Positions 44,101-55,289 of a stretch of 64,000 nucleotides of DNA are shown here, one piece after another. The notes beneath the pieces were generated by a model that made no database searches, was not told the DNA's origin, and worked only from the letters and a program-made list of their open reading frames with translations. Every line of letters begins with the position of its first letter. Position 1 is the stretch's first letter. The DNA is taken from positions 2,180,243 to 2,244,242 of the forward strand of contig CP093829.1 of assembly GCA_033063855.1 (NCBI GenBank), in the 5' to 3' direction. Source of the stretch: Smittia aterrima. Its lineage: Eukaryota > Arthropoda > Insecta > Diptera > Chironomidae. A program made the position numbers and the translations under genes.

Positions 44101-47100
44101 CGGTCTCCAGAAGTTGAAGGATATCTTGCTCCAGCATCGCGGTCTCCAATGGTTGATGGATATCTCGCTCCAGCATCGCGGTCTCCAGAAGTTGATGGAT
44201 ATCTTGCATCGTAATCTCGATCTCCAATGGTTGATGGATATCTTGCTCCAGCATCGCGGTCTCCAATGGTTGATGGATATCTTGCTCCAACATCGCGGTC
44301 TCCAGAAGTTGAAGGATATCTTGCTCCAGCATCGCGGTCTCCAATGGTTGATGGATATCTTGCTCCAGCATCACGATCTCCAGAAGTTGATGGATATCTT
44401 GTATCGCGATCTCCAGAAGTTGAAGGGTATCTTGATCCAACATCACGATCTCCAGAAGCTGAAGGATATCTTGCTCCAACATCACGATCGCCAGAAGTTG
44501 ATGGATATCTTGCATCGCGATCTCCTGAAATTGATGGGTATCTCGCTCCAGCATCACGATCTCCAGAAGTTGATGGATATCTTGCATCGTAATCTCGGTC
44601 TCCAGAAGTTGAAGGATACCTTGCTCCAGCATCGCGATCTCCTGAAGTTGATGGATATCTGCCTCCAGCATCGCGATCCCCAGAAGTTGAGGGATATCTT
44701 GAATCGCCTTCGCGAGGTCCTAAAGGATATCTAGGTTCACCCTCTCTAGGACCAGGAAGCTGTCCAGGATTTATCAAATAGCCAGGTTGATCTCCTCTGT
44801 CTCCGTATTTTTTTCTATCCAATGCAGAAATTGAATCAGGATCCAAAGAATCTGATCTGCTAACACCAGAGTGATGAGACGAGCTGGAGTGATGGGATGA
44901 ATATGAATGTCCATGATGAACTGTCTGTGTAGGGCCACCTTAAAATTTTTAGGTAAAATATGTTTTGTCAATGAAAACTTATATTAAAGTATAATTACCG
45001 GTGCCAACTAGGACAGTAACGCCTCCAGAAGGTGTATAGACAGTTTGATGTGCAACACCAGGAACTTTTTGTTCCGAAGGGATAACACGCAATGGGCCTT
45101 CAATATGACCTGTTCCAATGACTGTCTGTTTTGGTCCTCCCGTTCCTACTAAAACTGTTAAACCTCCAGGGTTGATTACACTGTGATCTTTATGATGTGG
45201 TAGAGGAATGAAATGTGGGTCTCCATTGGGACCTGCTGTAATGACACCTAACAATAAAAATTTTGACATTTGAGAAAAACATACCGCTTTTGAACAATAA
45301 TCAATCTTACCGTTAGAACCGTGGCTAATATCAGAATAATCTGGTCTGTGAGTGCCTCCAATAAGGCTGTCCGGTCTTAAGCTTCCAGTACCTGGTCTAA
45401 CGTCGCCAGTAGCTGGCCTCGAATCTACGCCAACTGAACCAGAAATAGTTCCCGGTCTGGCTATTCCTCCTGTGCCTACATCAAAGCTTCCTGGCTTTAA
45501 ATCACCGCCACTTGGACTACCTGGTCTCAAAACACCATGAGAATCGCTTCCTGGTCTGCCTCCAATTAAATTATCAGGTTTCAATCCAATTGAATCACCT
45601 GATCCTCCTGGTCTCGAGTCGATGCCTCCGGCTCCACTTGGTCTATAATCGCCTCCAGTTCCTGGTCTTGAGTCGATGCCTCCGGCTCCACTTGGTCTAT
45701 AATCGCCTCCAGTTCCTGGTCTTGAGTCGATGCCTCCGGCTCCACTTGGTCTATAATCGCCTCCAGTTCCTGGTCTTGAGTCGATGCCTCCGGCTCCACT
45801 TGGTCTATAATCGCCTCCAGTTCCTGGTCTTGAGTCGATGCCTCCGGCTCCACTTGGTCTATAATCGCCTCCAGTTCCTGGTCTTGAGTCGATGCCTCCG
45901 GCTCCACTTGGTCTATAATCGCCTCCAGTTCCTGGTCTTGAGTCGATGCCTCCGGCTCCACTTGGTCTATAATCGCCTCCAGTTCCTGGTCTTGAGTCGA
46001 TGCCTCCGGCTCCACTTGGTCTATAATCGCCTCCAGTTCCTGGTCTTGAGTCGATGCCTCCGGCTCCACTTGGTCTATAATCGCCTCCAGTTCCTGGTCT
46101 TGAGTCGATGCCTCCGGCTCCACTTGGTCTATAATCGCCTCCAGTTCCTGGTCTTGAGTCGATGCCTCCGGCTCCACTTGGTCTATAATCGCCTCCAGTT
46201 CCTGGTCTTGAGTCGATGCCTCCGGATCCACTTGGTCTATAATCGCCTCCAGTTCCTGGTCTTGAGTCGATGCCTCCGGCTCCACTTGGTCTATAATCGC
46301 CTCCAGTTCCTGGTCTTGAGTCGATGCCTCCGGCTCCACTTGGTCTATAGTCGCCTCCAGTTCCTGGTCTTGAGTCGATGCCTCCGGCTCCACTTGGTCT
46401 ATAATCGCTTCCAGTTCCGCTTGGTCTATAATCGCCTCCACTTCCTGGTCTTGAGTCGATGCCTCCGGCTCCACTTGGTCTATAATCGCCTCCAGTTCCT
46501 GGTCTTGAGTCGATGCCTCCGGCTACACTTGGTCTGTAATCGGAACCACTTCCGCTTGGTCTATAATCGCCTCCACTTCCTGGTCTTGAGTCGATGCCTC
46601 CGACTCCACTTGGTCTATAATCGCTTCCAGTTCCGCTTGGTCTATAATCGCCTCCACTTCCTGGTCTTGAGTCGATGCCTCCGGCTCCACTTGGTCTGTA
46701 ATCGGAACCACTTCCGCTTGGTCTATAATCGCCTCCACTTCCTGGTCTTGAGTCGATGCCTCCGGCTCCACTTGGTCTGTAATCGGAACCACTTCCACTT
46801 GGTCTATAATCGCCTCCACTTCCTGGTCTTGAGTCGATGCCTCCGGCTCCACTTGGTCTGTAATCGGAACCACTTCCGCTTGGTCTATAATCGCCTCCAC
46901 TTCCTGGTCTTGAGGCGATGCCTCCGGCTCCACTTGGTCTATGCTCTCCTCCGCCAATTGGTCTAGAACCTCCAGAGATTAAGTTATCTGGACCAGAGAC
47001 GCTAGGTCTTCCCGTGCTTGAAGGTCTTAAACCAGGTTTACTTGTGATTGGGTCAGGCCTTCCATACTTTCTTGAGTCTAAAAGAACATTACATTAAAAA

Positions 47101-48472
47101 AAATTAAACTAACTCATATAAAAATCAAAAATTCGAGGAAACTCACCTTCTCCAGAGCCATAGCAATCGGAACAGTCGGTACCTCCAAGCGATTGACTTT
47201 GAGCTTGACCCATTCCATTTTTACCATCTGTTTAAAAAATATTAAGTACCTGCAGCTTAAAATTATTTATTTTTTATCTTACAAACTGTTGCACGTGACC
47301 CAGTCTAAAAAAAATTAGATTTAATTATTTTCATGACTTCTCTGAAACAAAAGTAACTCACAATAGTAGCCTCTGCTTCAGCTTTGCCATCATCGTCTCC
47401 ACCGAAACTTAAATATTGTGATTGAGTTTGACCTCTATGTGACGCTCTCTTAACTCGCTTCAAGTCTATGTAGGTTGTATCCTGAAAATGAAAATTTATC
47501 CAATTAATTTTGTTGATACAAAGTCAACAACATTTTCGTTGAACTCTTGATCCTTTCGAGGCGATCTTTTATCTTTAGAAAATTATCGAAAATTGAAGAT
47601 TATGTTGTCAGCGTAAACTAATTAATTTCACAACAATTAACCACAGTTAACCTCATAATATTTCATATTGAAAGTTGTTGATACAGGATGTTGATTAATT
47701 ACTGATTAATTGTTGTGTTATAAACAAATTTAAAAATATTTTCTTTAAATTAATCGAAAATTTCTTTGACATGTGAGAGACAACAAAGAATTCATTCTAC
47801 TCGTTGCCAATTTGTCAATATTTCAGTCTGAAATATGTTCAGTCTCGGAAATAAATCTTTCAGTGTTTTCGTTACGCATTTTGTTACATTTATTTGAATA
47901 ATTGGGACTCGCTGATAATAATTTACATTAAATTTGAGCTTCTTCTTAAAGAGTTCATAATCACGCAGTAACTGATTTGTCCACTGACCTATTTTACAAT
48001 TTGTCGATCTTAAAGGCTGTCACGAAAACATGAAAAGAATCTATGCTGTCAAAACTGACACGCATTTACTTGAACTATAGAACGGAATGCATTTGAGAAG
48101 GTCACCCGAAAATAATTTGTGAGTCACACCAAGCTAATCAAGGCTTCCCTGAACAGTTGAACAATTAATCAAAACAAATCTATATCAGCTTGAAGTTGAA
48201 AGTGAACATTAAAAAGTGTGTGAGCATAATCAATTTCGAAGAAATAATCTTTTATGTGTAAGAAAATGACATCAACGAAAATAAATTTCGCGTACTGAAG
48301 CTTGACCTTTCAACCCCTTGCTAGAGTTGTCGTTTAAGTGTGTTCAACTTCCGGAATTTTGAATTAACGATTGCGATAAGAGTCGTAGCATAAATTGAGA
48401 TCTTACACAAAAGTATCCGTTAGCGAGAAGGACAGCAACGAGGGTGATTTGAATCCACTTTGAGCTACCCAT
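41118..48472 (-). CDS. Large secreted repeat protein (matrix/cuticle-like)
   Basis: Fourteen exons join in phase: 48407-48472, 47362-47481, 47283-47304, 47147-47227, 45311-47077, 44999-45247, 43190-44938, 43018-43131, 42805-42959, 42396-42751, 42217-42339, 42081-42154, 41346-41951 and 41118-41287; about 1,883 residues. Signal peptide MGSSKWIQITLVAVLLANGY, then a furin-type site LKRVKR. Next: a QAQSQS segment with a CSDC pair; an array of GGDYRPSGAGGIDSRPGT units; a linker with a repeated VLVGTG motif; a Ser/His patch (HHGHSYSSHHSSSSHHSG); an array of RYPSTSGDRDAGA units; a TAQTQVSG/SQSQINGKF Gln/Ser region; an acidic stretch (EDDDDYEEDDDGLDEEDDED); and a Lys/Gln-rich tail. Family not recognised. 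Its place in a cuticle cluster suggests an extracellular matrix, lining or silk-like role. Confidence 0.8.
43290..44715 (-). repeat. 39-bp coding tandem array
   Basis: About 37 units of RYPSTSGDRDAGA. Variants: TIG for TSG, YDA or VGA for AGA, and a few 33-bp units lacking two residues. In the middle of the array TSG and TIG units alternate, giving a 78-bp higher-order period. Unit length is a multiple of three, so opposite-strand frames are open throughout. Confidence 0.9.
45600..46960 (-). repeat. 54-bp coding tandem array with 81-bp variants
   Basis: Units read GGDYRPSGAGGIDSRPGT. About 15 almost identical copies occupy 45610-46400. From 46400 upwards units with an extra nine residues (SGSGSDYRP) alternate, giving an 81-bp period. 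Near-identity implies recent expansion or homogenisation. Confidence 0.9.
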
Positions 48473-49843
48473 GATGCTCGTCTTCACTTAGATATTTATC
48501 TAAAAAGTCTTTTGTCTTTTTCACTTTTATTCAGAATTTCTTCAACTTCCTGTTTCTTTTTAATTTTTAACTTTGGTCAAATTATGACTTCATCACCAGT
48601 TTTAGCCGAAATCTTTAATCATCGTCTCAATAAATCGACGAGCACTTTATATTTTCGTCTTTTCGCACTCACAAAAACTGATTATAAAACTGACATAGAT
48701 TTGAAAGCACTAAGAACACTCTTTGGTGGCACTCTACGACGTTCTATCCCGAAACGAAGCGATGGAAAGTTGACCGCGGAATGAGTTTAATTCTCAACTT
48801 CTCACTGAATATAAACTCAATTTCCTTTGGTTTGCTCAATAGAATTACATTATGTTATCGCTGTATTGAGTGTGAAAAGACGCGCTCCGAACCCTTCGCG
48901 AGACTGTCAAACGCCTTTTTCATCGAGATTTGAGTGTTTCACAAAAAACCAGATGGTTGAGAATGAATGCAAGAGCAAGAGCATGGAGAAGTCATGAGTG
49001 CTCATAATTAAACGAGCGCATTGCGTAATTCTTTCCAGATGATTAGCATTTTTCAATCGAATGGTTGTTAAATGAATCAAATTCTTTGGCTTTTTTTTTG
49101 TTGGTCGCTTCAATTAGGCGAACGATTTGTTTGGGTCAAGTGAAATCTTAAGAGGTTCTGGATATCACTTTAAAACACGTGACAAAATAAATGAAAAAGA
49201 AACTTTATGGAGGAGGACTCTCTGAGTGTCTTATTAGTTCAAGATGATTGCAGTTCCCACAAACTTCACTGTGTCACTCATCAGAAATTAATTCGATACG
49301 AGAAGAGAAAGTATTCTTAATTCTTAATTGATAACACGTTTCTTTAATTTGACATCGTATCAAATATTTGATGAAGAAAATTTGTATCAAGACAAATCGT
49401 TAAAAAGACTGAAGGTTGATAAAGAGTCTTCAACGAGTTATTTTCTAAATTTCTTCCTGTAAATAATTTCAAAATGTGATTTGAATTTCAATAAGTTTTC
49501 TTAATGAGATTTCATAAAAATTGAATTTCAGGTTTTGAATAAATAAATTTTCCAAAAGATATCAAAGTTTGTAAAAGCTCTCAGATTTATATTTCTCTCT
49601 CAATCATCATCTTGAAAAGCTTCATCTGTTTCTCAGCCGTTGAATTCAAAAAGTAAAACTTCGAAATTTATTTTCGAATCAAGAAGTTTGAAATTATTGG
49701 AAATCCGCCATCTAACGCGCATCCAATACAAAAAAGAGTGACAAACTGACATAAACAGGTTTGACGGCGAAGTTCCTGTTGAGTTAGTGACACATAGAAA
49801 GTCTGATTTTAAAACAGCAAAGTTTAATTTAAGTCATCGCAAC
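48473..49843. other. Intergenic, divergent promoters
   Basis: Between the repeat gene (minus) and ERp44 (plus). No supported gene and no clear TATA box. Confidence 0.55.
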
Positions 49844-51694
49844 ATGGATTTCCCGAAGAGTCTAAAGTCTTTTCTCTTCAGTTTCCTTATCGTAAGTACT
49901 TTAAGCTTCACATCAAAATTAAGAGTTTCTTTCAAAATTAAGTGGAAATGAGATTATTGCTGAATCAAATTAAATTTTCAAAGCCAACAGTGCCACGAAA
50001 CTCATCACGATTGGCTGAAATTAGCCGGATAGTAAACACAATTAATTCGAATGATTTCTTTCGATGTCATCTCCAGTTATCTAATCTCATTTCTCTCTGA
50101 ATCATTCGAGATTATGGAAAACTCTTTTATTCGGCCATGATTCTTCTCTAAACACTTCAAATCTTCTCGTTTTAGGTGTGCATAGTTTTTTATAGCCCCG
50201 TCGATTCGGGAGCGTTGCAGCTTAATAATGATAATGTCGAGATGACATTAGGTAAGAACTAGATGAACCTTGAGGGCAGCGCGCTTTTCTGAGAAATCAA
50301 ATCTTAATTTTTCAATTGAAACGAAAGAAACTTGGCTGATTGCGGGGAACATGTTTTTCTTATCGCCTACAACGAATTATATGACGTTCCTGTTCGCTGT
50401 TAGCTTCACCTTGAAGACTTGTCACTTTCTCTTGATTAACGATGAGTTTCCTTTGTTTTAGCTTCAAATGAATTAGTCGTTATCAATTTCTATGCCGATT
50501 GGTGTCGCTTCAGTAATCTACTTCAGCCCATTTTCGATGAAGCCGCTGATAAAGTAAAGGAAGCATTTCCCGAGAATGGAAAGGTTGTTTTCGCGAAAGT
50601 CAACTGCGACGTGGAAACTTCAATCGCCTCGAAGTATCACATCACAAAATATCCAACGTTAAAAGTCCTCAGAAACGGGCAAGTAACGAAGAAGGAATAT
50701 CGTGGTCAACGTTCTGCAGAAGCGTTCGTAGAGTATGCAAAGAAACAGCTTGAAGATCCAATAAAAGAGTTCGTGAGCTTGAAAGACTTAGAAACTCTCG
50801 ATGAAAAGAAAAGATCTGTCGTCGGATATTTCGATCGACGGGATCAAGAAGAGTATCAAATCTTCCGTCGAGTTGCCACAAACCTTAAAGAGGATTGTTC
50901 GTTCCACGTCGGTTTCGGCGACATGGTTGCTCAATTGCATCCTCCAGGTCAGCCAATTGTTGTGTTCAGACCAGATATTGCAGTCACTCACGATAACGAT
51001 GAAACGTACAAGGGAAGCTACACGAATATGGAAGAGATGAGCAAGTGGGTCCAGCAAAAGTGTGTTCCACTGGTACGCGAAATCACTTTCGAGAATGCCG
51101 AGGAGTTCACAGAAGAAGGTCTTCCTTTCCTGATCCTTTTCTATCGTCCCGGTGACACTGAAACTATCAAAGATTACAAGGCTGTTGTCGAAACCGAGTT
51201 GCTGACAGAGAAAAGTGAGATTGATTGAAATCTGATATTAAAAATGATTTTATGAAAAAATTAATTTCCCCAGCAAACATCAATTTCCTCGTCGCTGATG
51301 GAGATCGCTTCGCTCATCCATTGCACCACCTAGGAAAGAGTCAAAGTGATTTGCCTTTGATTGCAATTGACTCCTTCCGTCACATGTATTTATTCCCCAA
51401 CTTCAAAGACATGTACACGCCAGGCAAACTGAAACAGTTCCTCAATGATCTCTATAGCGGAAAGCTTCATCGGTTTGTTAACAATAATTTAATTTGTTTT
51501 TACATGTTTGTATTTATTTAACATTTCCGTTTAGCGAGTTCCATTACGGACCAGAAGACACAAAAGAAGAAGAGAAGCCACACGTGCAGCAAATTGACCA
51601 CAACAAGAGAGGAACTCAACCACCGGAATCAACATTCAAGAAACTCGGCCCATCGAATCAGCGATACACAATTCTAACGCGCGATGAGTTGTAA
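49844..51694 (+). CDS. ERp44: Endoplasmic reticulum protein 44 (thioredoxin family)
   Basis: ERp44 cycles between ER and cis-Golgi and retains unassembled disulfide-linked cargo and the oxidase Ero1. Exons 49844-49891, 50176-50251, 50462-51214, 51274-51472 and 51535-51694, giving 411 residues (human 406). Signal/hydrophobic N terminus, then the thioredoxin a domain with the diagnostic CRFS motif (FYADWCRFSN, Cys about residue 56), which lacks the second CXXC cysteine. Two more thioredoxin-like domains follow (PIVVFRPD; AIDSFRHMYLFPNFKD), then the C-terminal tail PPESTFKKLGPS and the retrieval signal RDEL. Intron 3 is 59 bp. Confidence 0.96.
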
Positions 51695-52641
51695 AGATCA
51701 AAATAAAGTTTTCTGGGTCACGATGGGCATTCAAATCTGCACGAAAAACTTTCCATTCTTGAAACTCACGAAAAGCTTTTAAAATTTACTTCAAGTCGTT
51801 TTTAATTTCTATCGCCAAAACTCACGGCTTAAGTTTAGTGAACTCTGATTACCTATCGCTGAAATATTTATGAAGTCAATTGCCCTCAATTTTCTCTTCT
51901 CACTTAATTTGATCCTAAGTAGAAAATTAAAGCAAGCACGGCTTTTGCTAATCTGATTTGTCCGATTTTGTACAAAGATTTTTCAAAAAATAAAGTTGTT
52001 TAAAGTATTAACTGTGGAATTATTTATTCGTCGCTTTGAAAAGCAAATCTCTCGCGAGGCTCTTCGGTCGAATCGAAATAGATAAACGCAAAAGTTGAAA
52101 TATTTTAATTGAGGTAATTCAATTTTATAAATAGAAAACTTTGCTCGTTTATTTAAAAGTTTTAATTTAAAATCTATTCGATTCCAGAGACAAATTTATT
52201 AAGACGATGAAAATCGAAAATTTATGGTAATTCAGTCTGAAACGAAATATCTTTCGCGTATCAAATGGGAAGTCTCTGTCATTCATCTTTATTCATTGCT
52301 AATTAATATAAAAGTTCCATTGAAAATCTTTGATTGAAGTGACTGTTATCTCCCGAAAGAGCCGGAATAAAATTACTCGAAACATGTCGACAGCTGTAAT
52401 TATGTCTTTGATCAATTAATGTCTCATCCCCTTCAGATCTCATTGCCCATTGAGCTTTGTTGATTAAACTTGAATAATTATCACCTTTCAAAGTTTAAAG
52501 TTTCAACGACGAGGCATCATAAATATTTCTAACTTCAATTAGCTTTTACAGTATAAAAGCAGTCGCAACTTCTAATGGTTTCATCAATTGAAAACGTCCA
52601 AGTTCTGAATAAACTTCGATTCCCACTGATCAGTGATTGCA
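51695..52641. other. Intergenic, 0.95 kb
   Basis: ERp44 3' end (AATAAAG soon after the stop) and the promoter of cuticle gene 6. No gene is seen. Confidence 0.6.
52552..52559 (+). promoter_or_regulatory. TATA box of cuticle gene 6
   Basis: TATAAAAG, about 90 bp before the ATG. Confidence 0.65.
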
Positions 52642-53343
52642 ATGAAGAAATTCGCTGTAAGTTGCTCTCATCAAAAGTTTGATTCATTTTAATAATTCGA
52701 AAGTAGATTTTATTTTTGTTCGCCGCTGCTTTGATGGCTTTCGGTGAGGAAGATGGAAAGTATCGACCAACTGAAGCAGCTCAAACGACTACGATTGCCA
52801 GAGCTTTTCCAACTACAACTCGAGCTCCTGTTTATAAAGTGAACGATCCACGATACGATCAACGATGGAACTCTGGAAGATATTGGCCAAACGACCGCTA
52901 CGATCCACGATACGATGTAACTTCTCGCTTCGACACTCGACTTAATCCAGTCGCAAATCGTATGACCACTTAAATTTAATTTTATTTGATTCATTCTAAA
53001 ATATTTTTTCACAGCAATTGGAAGACCTTACGTTCCACGAGGATATCACGACTATCGTACAATTCGCTTAGACGAAAAGGTTGACGCGAAAGGATATCAA
53101 TACACCTACGAAACTGTTGGAGGAATCTTGGCTGAAGAAGTTGGAGTTTTCGAGAACATCGGCTTGAAGGTTGAAGGAGTTCGTATTCAGGGCTATGTTC
53201 AAATCACGGATCCACAAGGCGTCGTCTACCGTATCGATTACCAAACAGAAGGCAAAGAAGCTTACATCCCTCCACGTGGCGAGACTCCTAGAATCCCTCC
53301 GACAATCGTCAAACTCTTGGCTCTCTTGGAAACTCACAAATAA
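52642..53343 (+). CDS. Cuticular protein, atypical RR, 6
   Basis: Exons 52642-52656, 52707-52959 and 53015-53343, 198 residues. Met-Lys-Lys-Phe-Ala in exon 1; signal peptide ILFLFAAALMAFG. A Thr/Ala and Arg/Tyr/Asp-rich middle (NDPRYDQRWNSGRYWPNDR) precedes a changed RR core: KGYQYTYETVGGILAEEVG is normal, but the second half reads GYVQITDPQGVVYRIDYQTE and lacks the aromatic/Gly pattern of YTAPDGQ...YIADENGF. It still ends in a PPT-type helix (PPTIVKLLALL). Donor 2 is GTATGA. Chitin binding may be altered. Confidence 0.88.
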
Positions 53344-54384
53344 TCAAAACACAATATCAACTTTGATGAAGGCGGTCTACTTGATGACTTCTTATGCATA
53401 ATAAAACATTTCTTGCAAAATTGAAAAAAGGTTTTTCCGAAAGCTTCTTTGACTTCTATCCAATAAGTGGTTTACATTCAAATGAACCCAAAAAGGAATA
53501 AGGACAAGTCAATGTAATGAAAGCTAATGCATTCGAGAGGGTAAAGGAAAAGTTTCGTTCGCCTTAGTTGTAGGCTTTCGTGGTTATCCGTTCGCAAGAT
53601 TTCTCAAAAAGCTTTCATCTCTCACTTCTCTTTAAAGTTGTAATGAATCCAGCAGCAAGATTGTAAAGAGCCTAATTTATGTGGTGATGTTCGTTCGAGA
53701 TAGTCATCCACATGAAATTCATTGAAATTTTTCAATTCCGTGATGATGATGTCTCATCGCGAAATTACGAAAAGAAATTCTCGGAACGTAAATCCTCACG
53801 AATGGGTTTATTGAAAGTATCAACAGAAACATTCCACTGCACTTACTGAGGTTTATAAATTGCTTTTGTTAAAGAAGAATGACATCGCTTTTAAAGTGTT
53901 CACTGACATTATTTAAAAATGATTGCGACATTGACCGACACCCCCGTTGATCGTAATGGAATCACTCGTGATCACAGTTACAATTTTTGTCGCTCGGCTT
54001 TATTTATCGAGGTATGATCAATACTTTCGTCTGGTTGAACGCATCTTTCGATTGGAATGCGGCTCGTCGACGACAAATTAATCAAGATAAGTTGTGAGCT
54101 TTTATTATTTAGTTTACCAGCCATTAAACGTAACAAATCTGAGAAAGGGCATGGACTGTGGCGTCCTGTAATGGAATCAATAAATATTAATCTTTTTTCT
54201 CTTGTGGTCTCGACTTCCTAGAAGAGACAAGGAAGGATGAACGTATTCTAAAGATAGATCTTGCATTGTTGTGCTACACGAAGAGAATCAGTATAAAGCG
54301 GTTGGAAAGCGAGTGAATTCTTTGCAGTGCATTTTTACTCTCCAAAGAATATCGAAGTGTAATTCTAGACGTTCGTCCTCTAAA
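53344..54384. other. Intergenic, 1.0 kb
   Basis: No supported gene. TATA box TATAAAGC at 54292 for the next gene. Confidence 0.55.
54292..54299 (+). promoter_or_regulatory. TATA box of the KYVHVH gene
   Basis: TATAAAGC; TTGCAGTGCA about 30 bp downstream is a plausible initiator. Confidence 0.5.
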
Positions 54385-55000
54385 ATGAATCGTAAAAGTT
54401 TGTTGATTATTGTAAGTTTGGTGCTCCTGTGTCGTGAAACAGAAATAAAGTTTATTGATCGTTATAGAGCATCGTTATGCTTCAAATATGGATTAAAAAT
54501 ACAGAAGCTGCTACTGTGACCGAAGGGAGAAGCCGAGATCGAGGCTCTGGCAAAGAAGGTAAACTTACCCAACAATCGATTCGTTCCCAGTTAGATTCAT
54601 TGTCTAATCTGTCGTCTGAAAATAAAATTGAAGGGAAATACGTGCCGGATGAGAACAAATGGAAGTATAAGCCCGACAATTCAGGAAAATACGTTCACGT
54701 CCACATTCCATACGATGGTAAGAAAATTTCTTTTCTATTCAAAGAAAAATATTTAGAAAAATGATTTCAGGTGGTTACGGGCCATTCAAGGATCCATACG
54801 CACATGATGCGATACCTGCTGAGCCTTATAAGCACGATGACAGGTGAAATTGAACAAACTCTCTTCCAAAGCGATTATTTATAACAATAAACTTTTACAG
54901 AAAATACGACGATGTGTTCACCAAAAATAGCTACGATGACAAACCACCGAAAATTCGATTAGAATATGGATCACCAAGCTTCAAATCCTTTAGCTCCTAA
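54385..55000 (+). CDS. Secreted protein with GKYVHVHIPYDGGYG motif (cuticle-like)
   Basis: Exons 54385-54411, 54468-54717, 54771-54843 and 54901-55000, 149 residues. The first exon plus the start of exon 2 makes a hydrophobic signal segment (LLIISIVMLQIWI). The middle holds GKYVPDENKWKYKPDNSGKY, then the motif VHVHIPYDGGYGPFKDPYAHD, which recurs in insect cuticle-associated proteins that lack the RR domain. The tail is Asp/Lys/Tyr-rich and ends SPSFKSFSS. No cysteines are present in the mature part. Flanked by RR genes on the same strand, so a cuticle role is likely, but the family has no firm name here. Confidence 0.8.
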
Positions 55001-55175
55001 AACCATTTCCAACGTCGAAACCACGCTGTGATCTTAATTTATTTTGAAACCGCAATCGATTGTTTGAAGACTTAAAATTTGTGCGCCTTAAAGTCATCGA
55101 TTCGAAACATCAATGAACACATAGGCAGATTACAATAAATAACAGAGAATGAACAAAAGAGTTTTTCTTTCAAAC

Positions 55176-55289
55176 TTAATAGTCGTCTGGGTCGTTTTTT
55201 TTATGTTTCTTTCCCTAATGAACTGCTTTGGGATTGCCCGAACAGCCTTCACATTTACTCATGGACTTCTTTTTGCTCCCAGTGTTCAT
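55176..55289 (-). other. Possible micro-ORF with internal TAG
   Basis: MNTGSKKKSMSKC followed by EGCSGNPKAVH, then TAG (55215-55217), then GKKHKKNDPDDY and TAA in the same frame. The basic first half and acidic end look protein-like, but the length is 24 + 12 codons and nothing else supports it. Confidence 0.2.

Noticed and set aside
43184..44734. Long open frames on the plus strand across the 39-bp array
   Set aside because: They arise because the repeat unit is a multiple of three and stop-free in several frames. They lack splice continuity, and the minus-strand frame continues cleanly into 13 other exons.
43800..45000. Regular arrays considered as a CRISPR or a satellite
   Set aside because: Repeats are contiguous coding units without unique spacers, in a eukaryotic gene.
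45512..46966. 484-codon plus-strand frame and the alternative minus-strand frames over the 54-bp array
   Set aside because: Same artefact. Only the GGDYRPSGAGGIDSRPGT frame matches the phases of the flanking introns.
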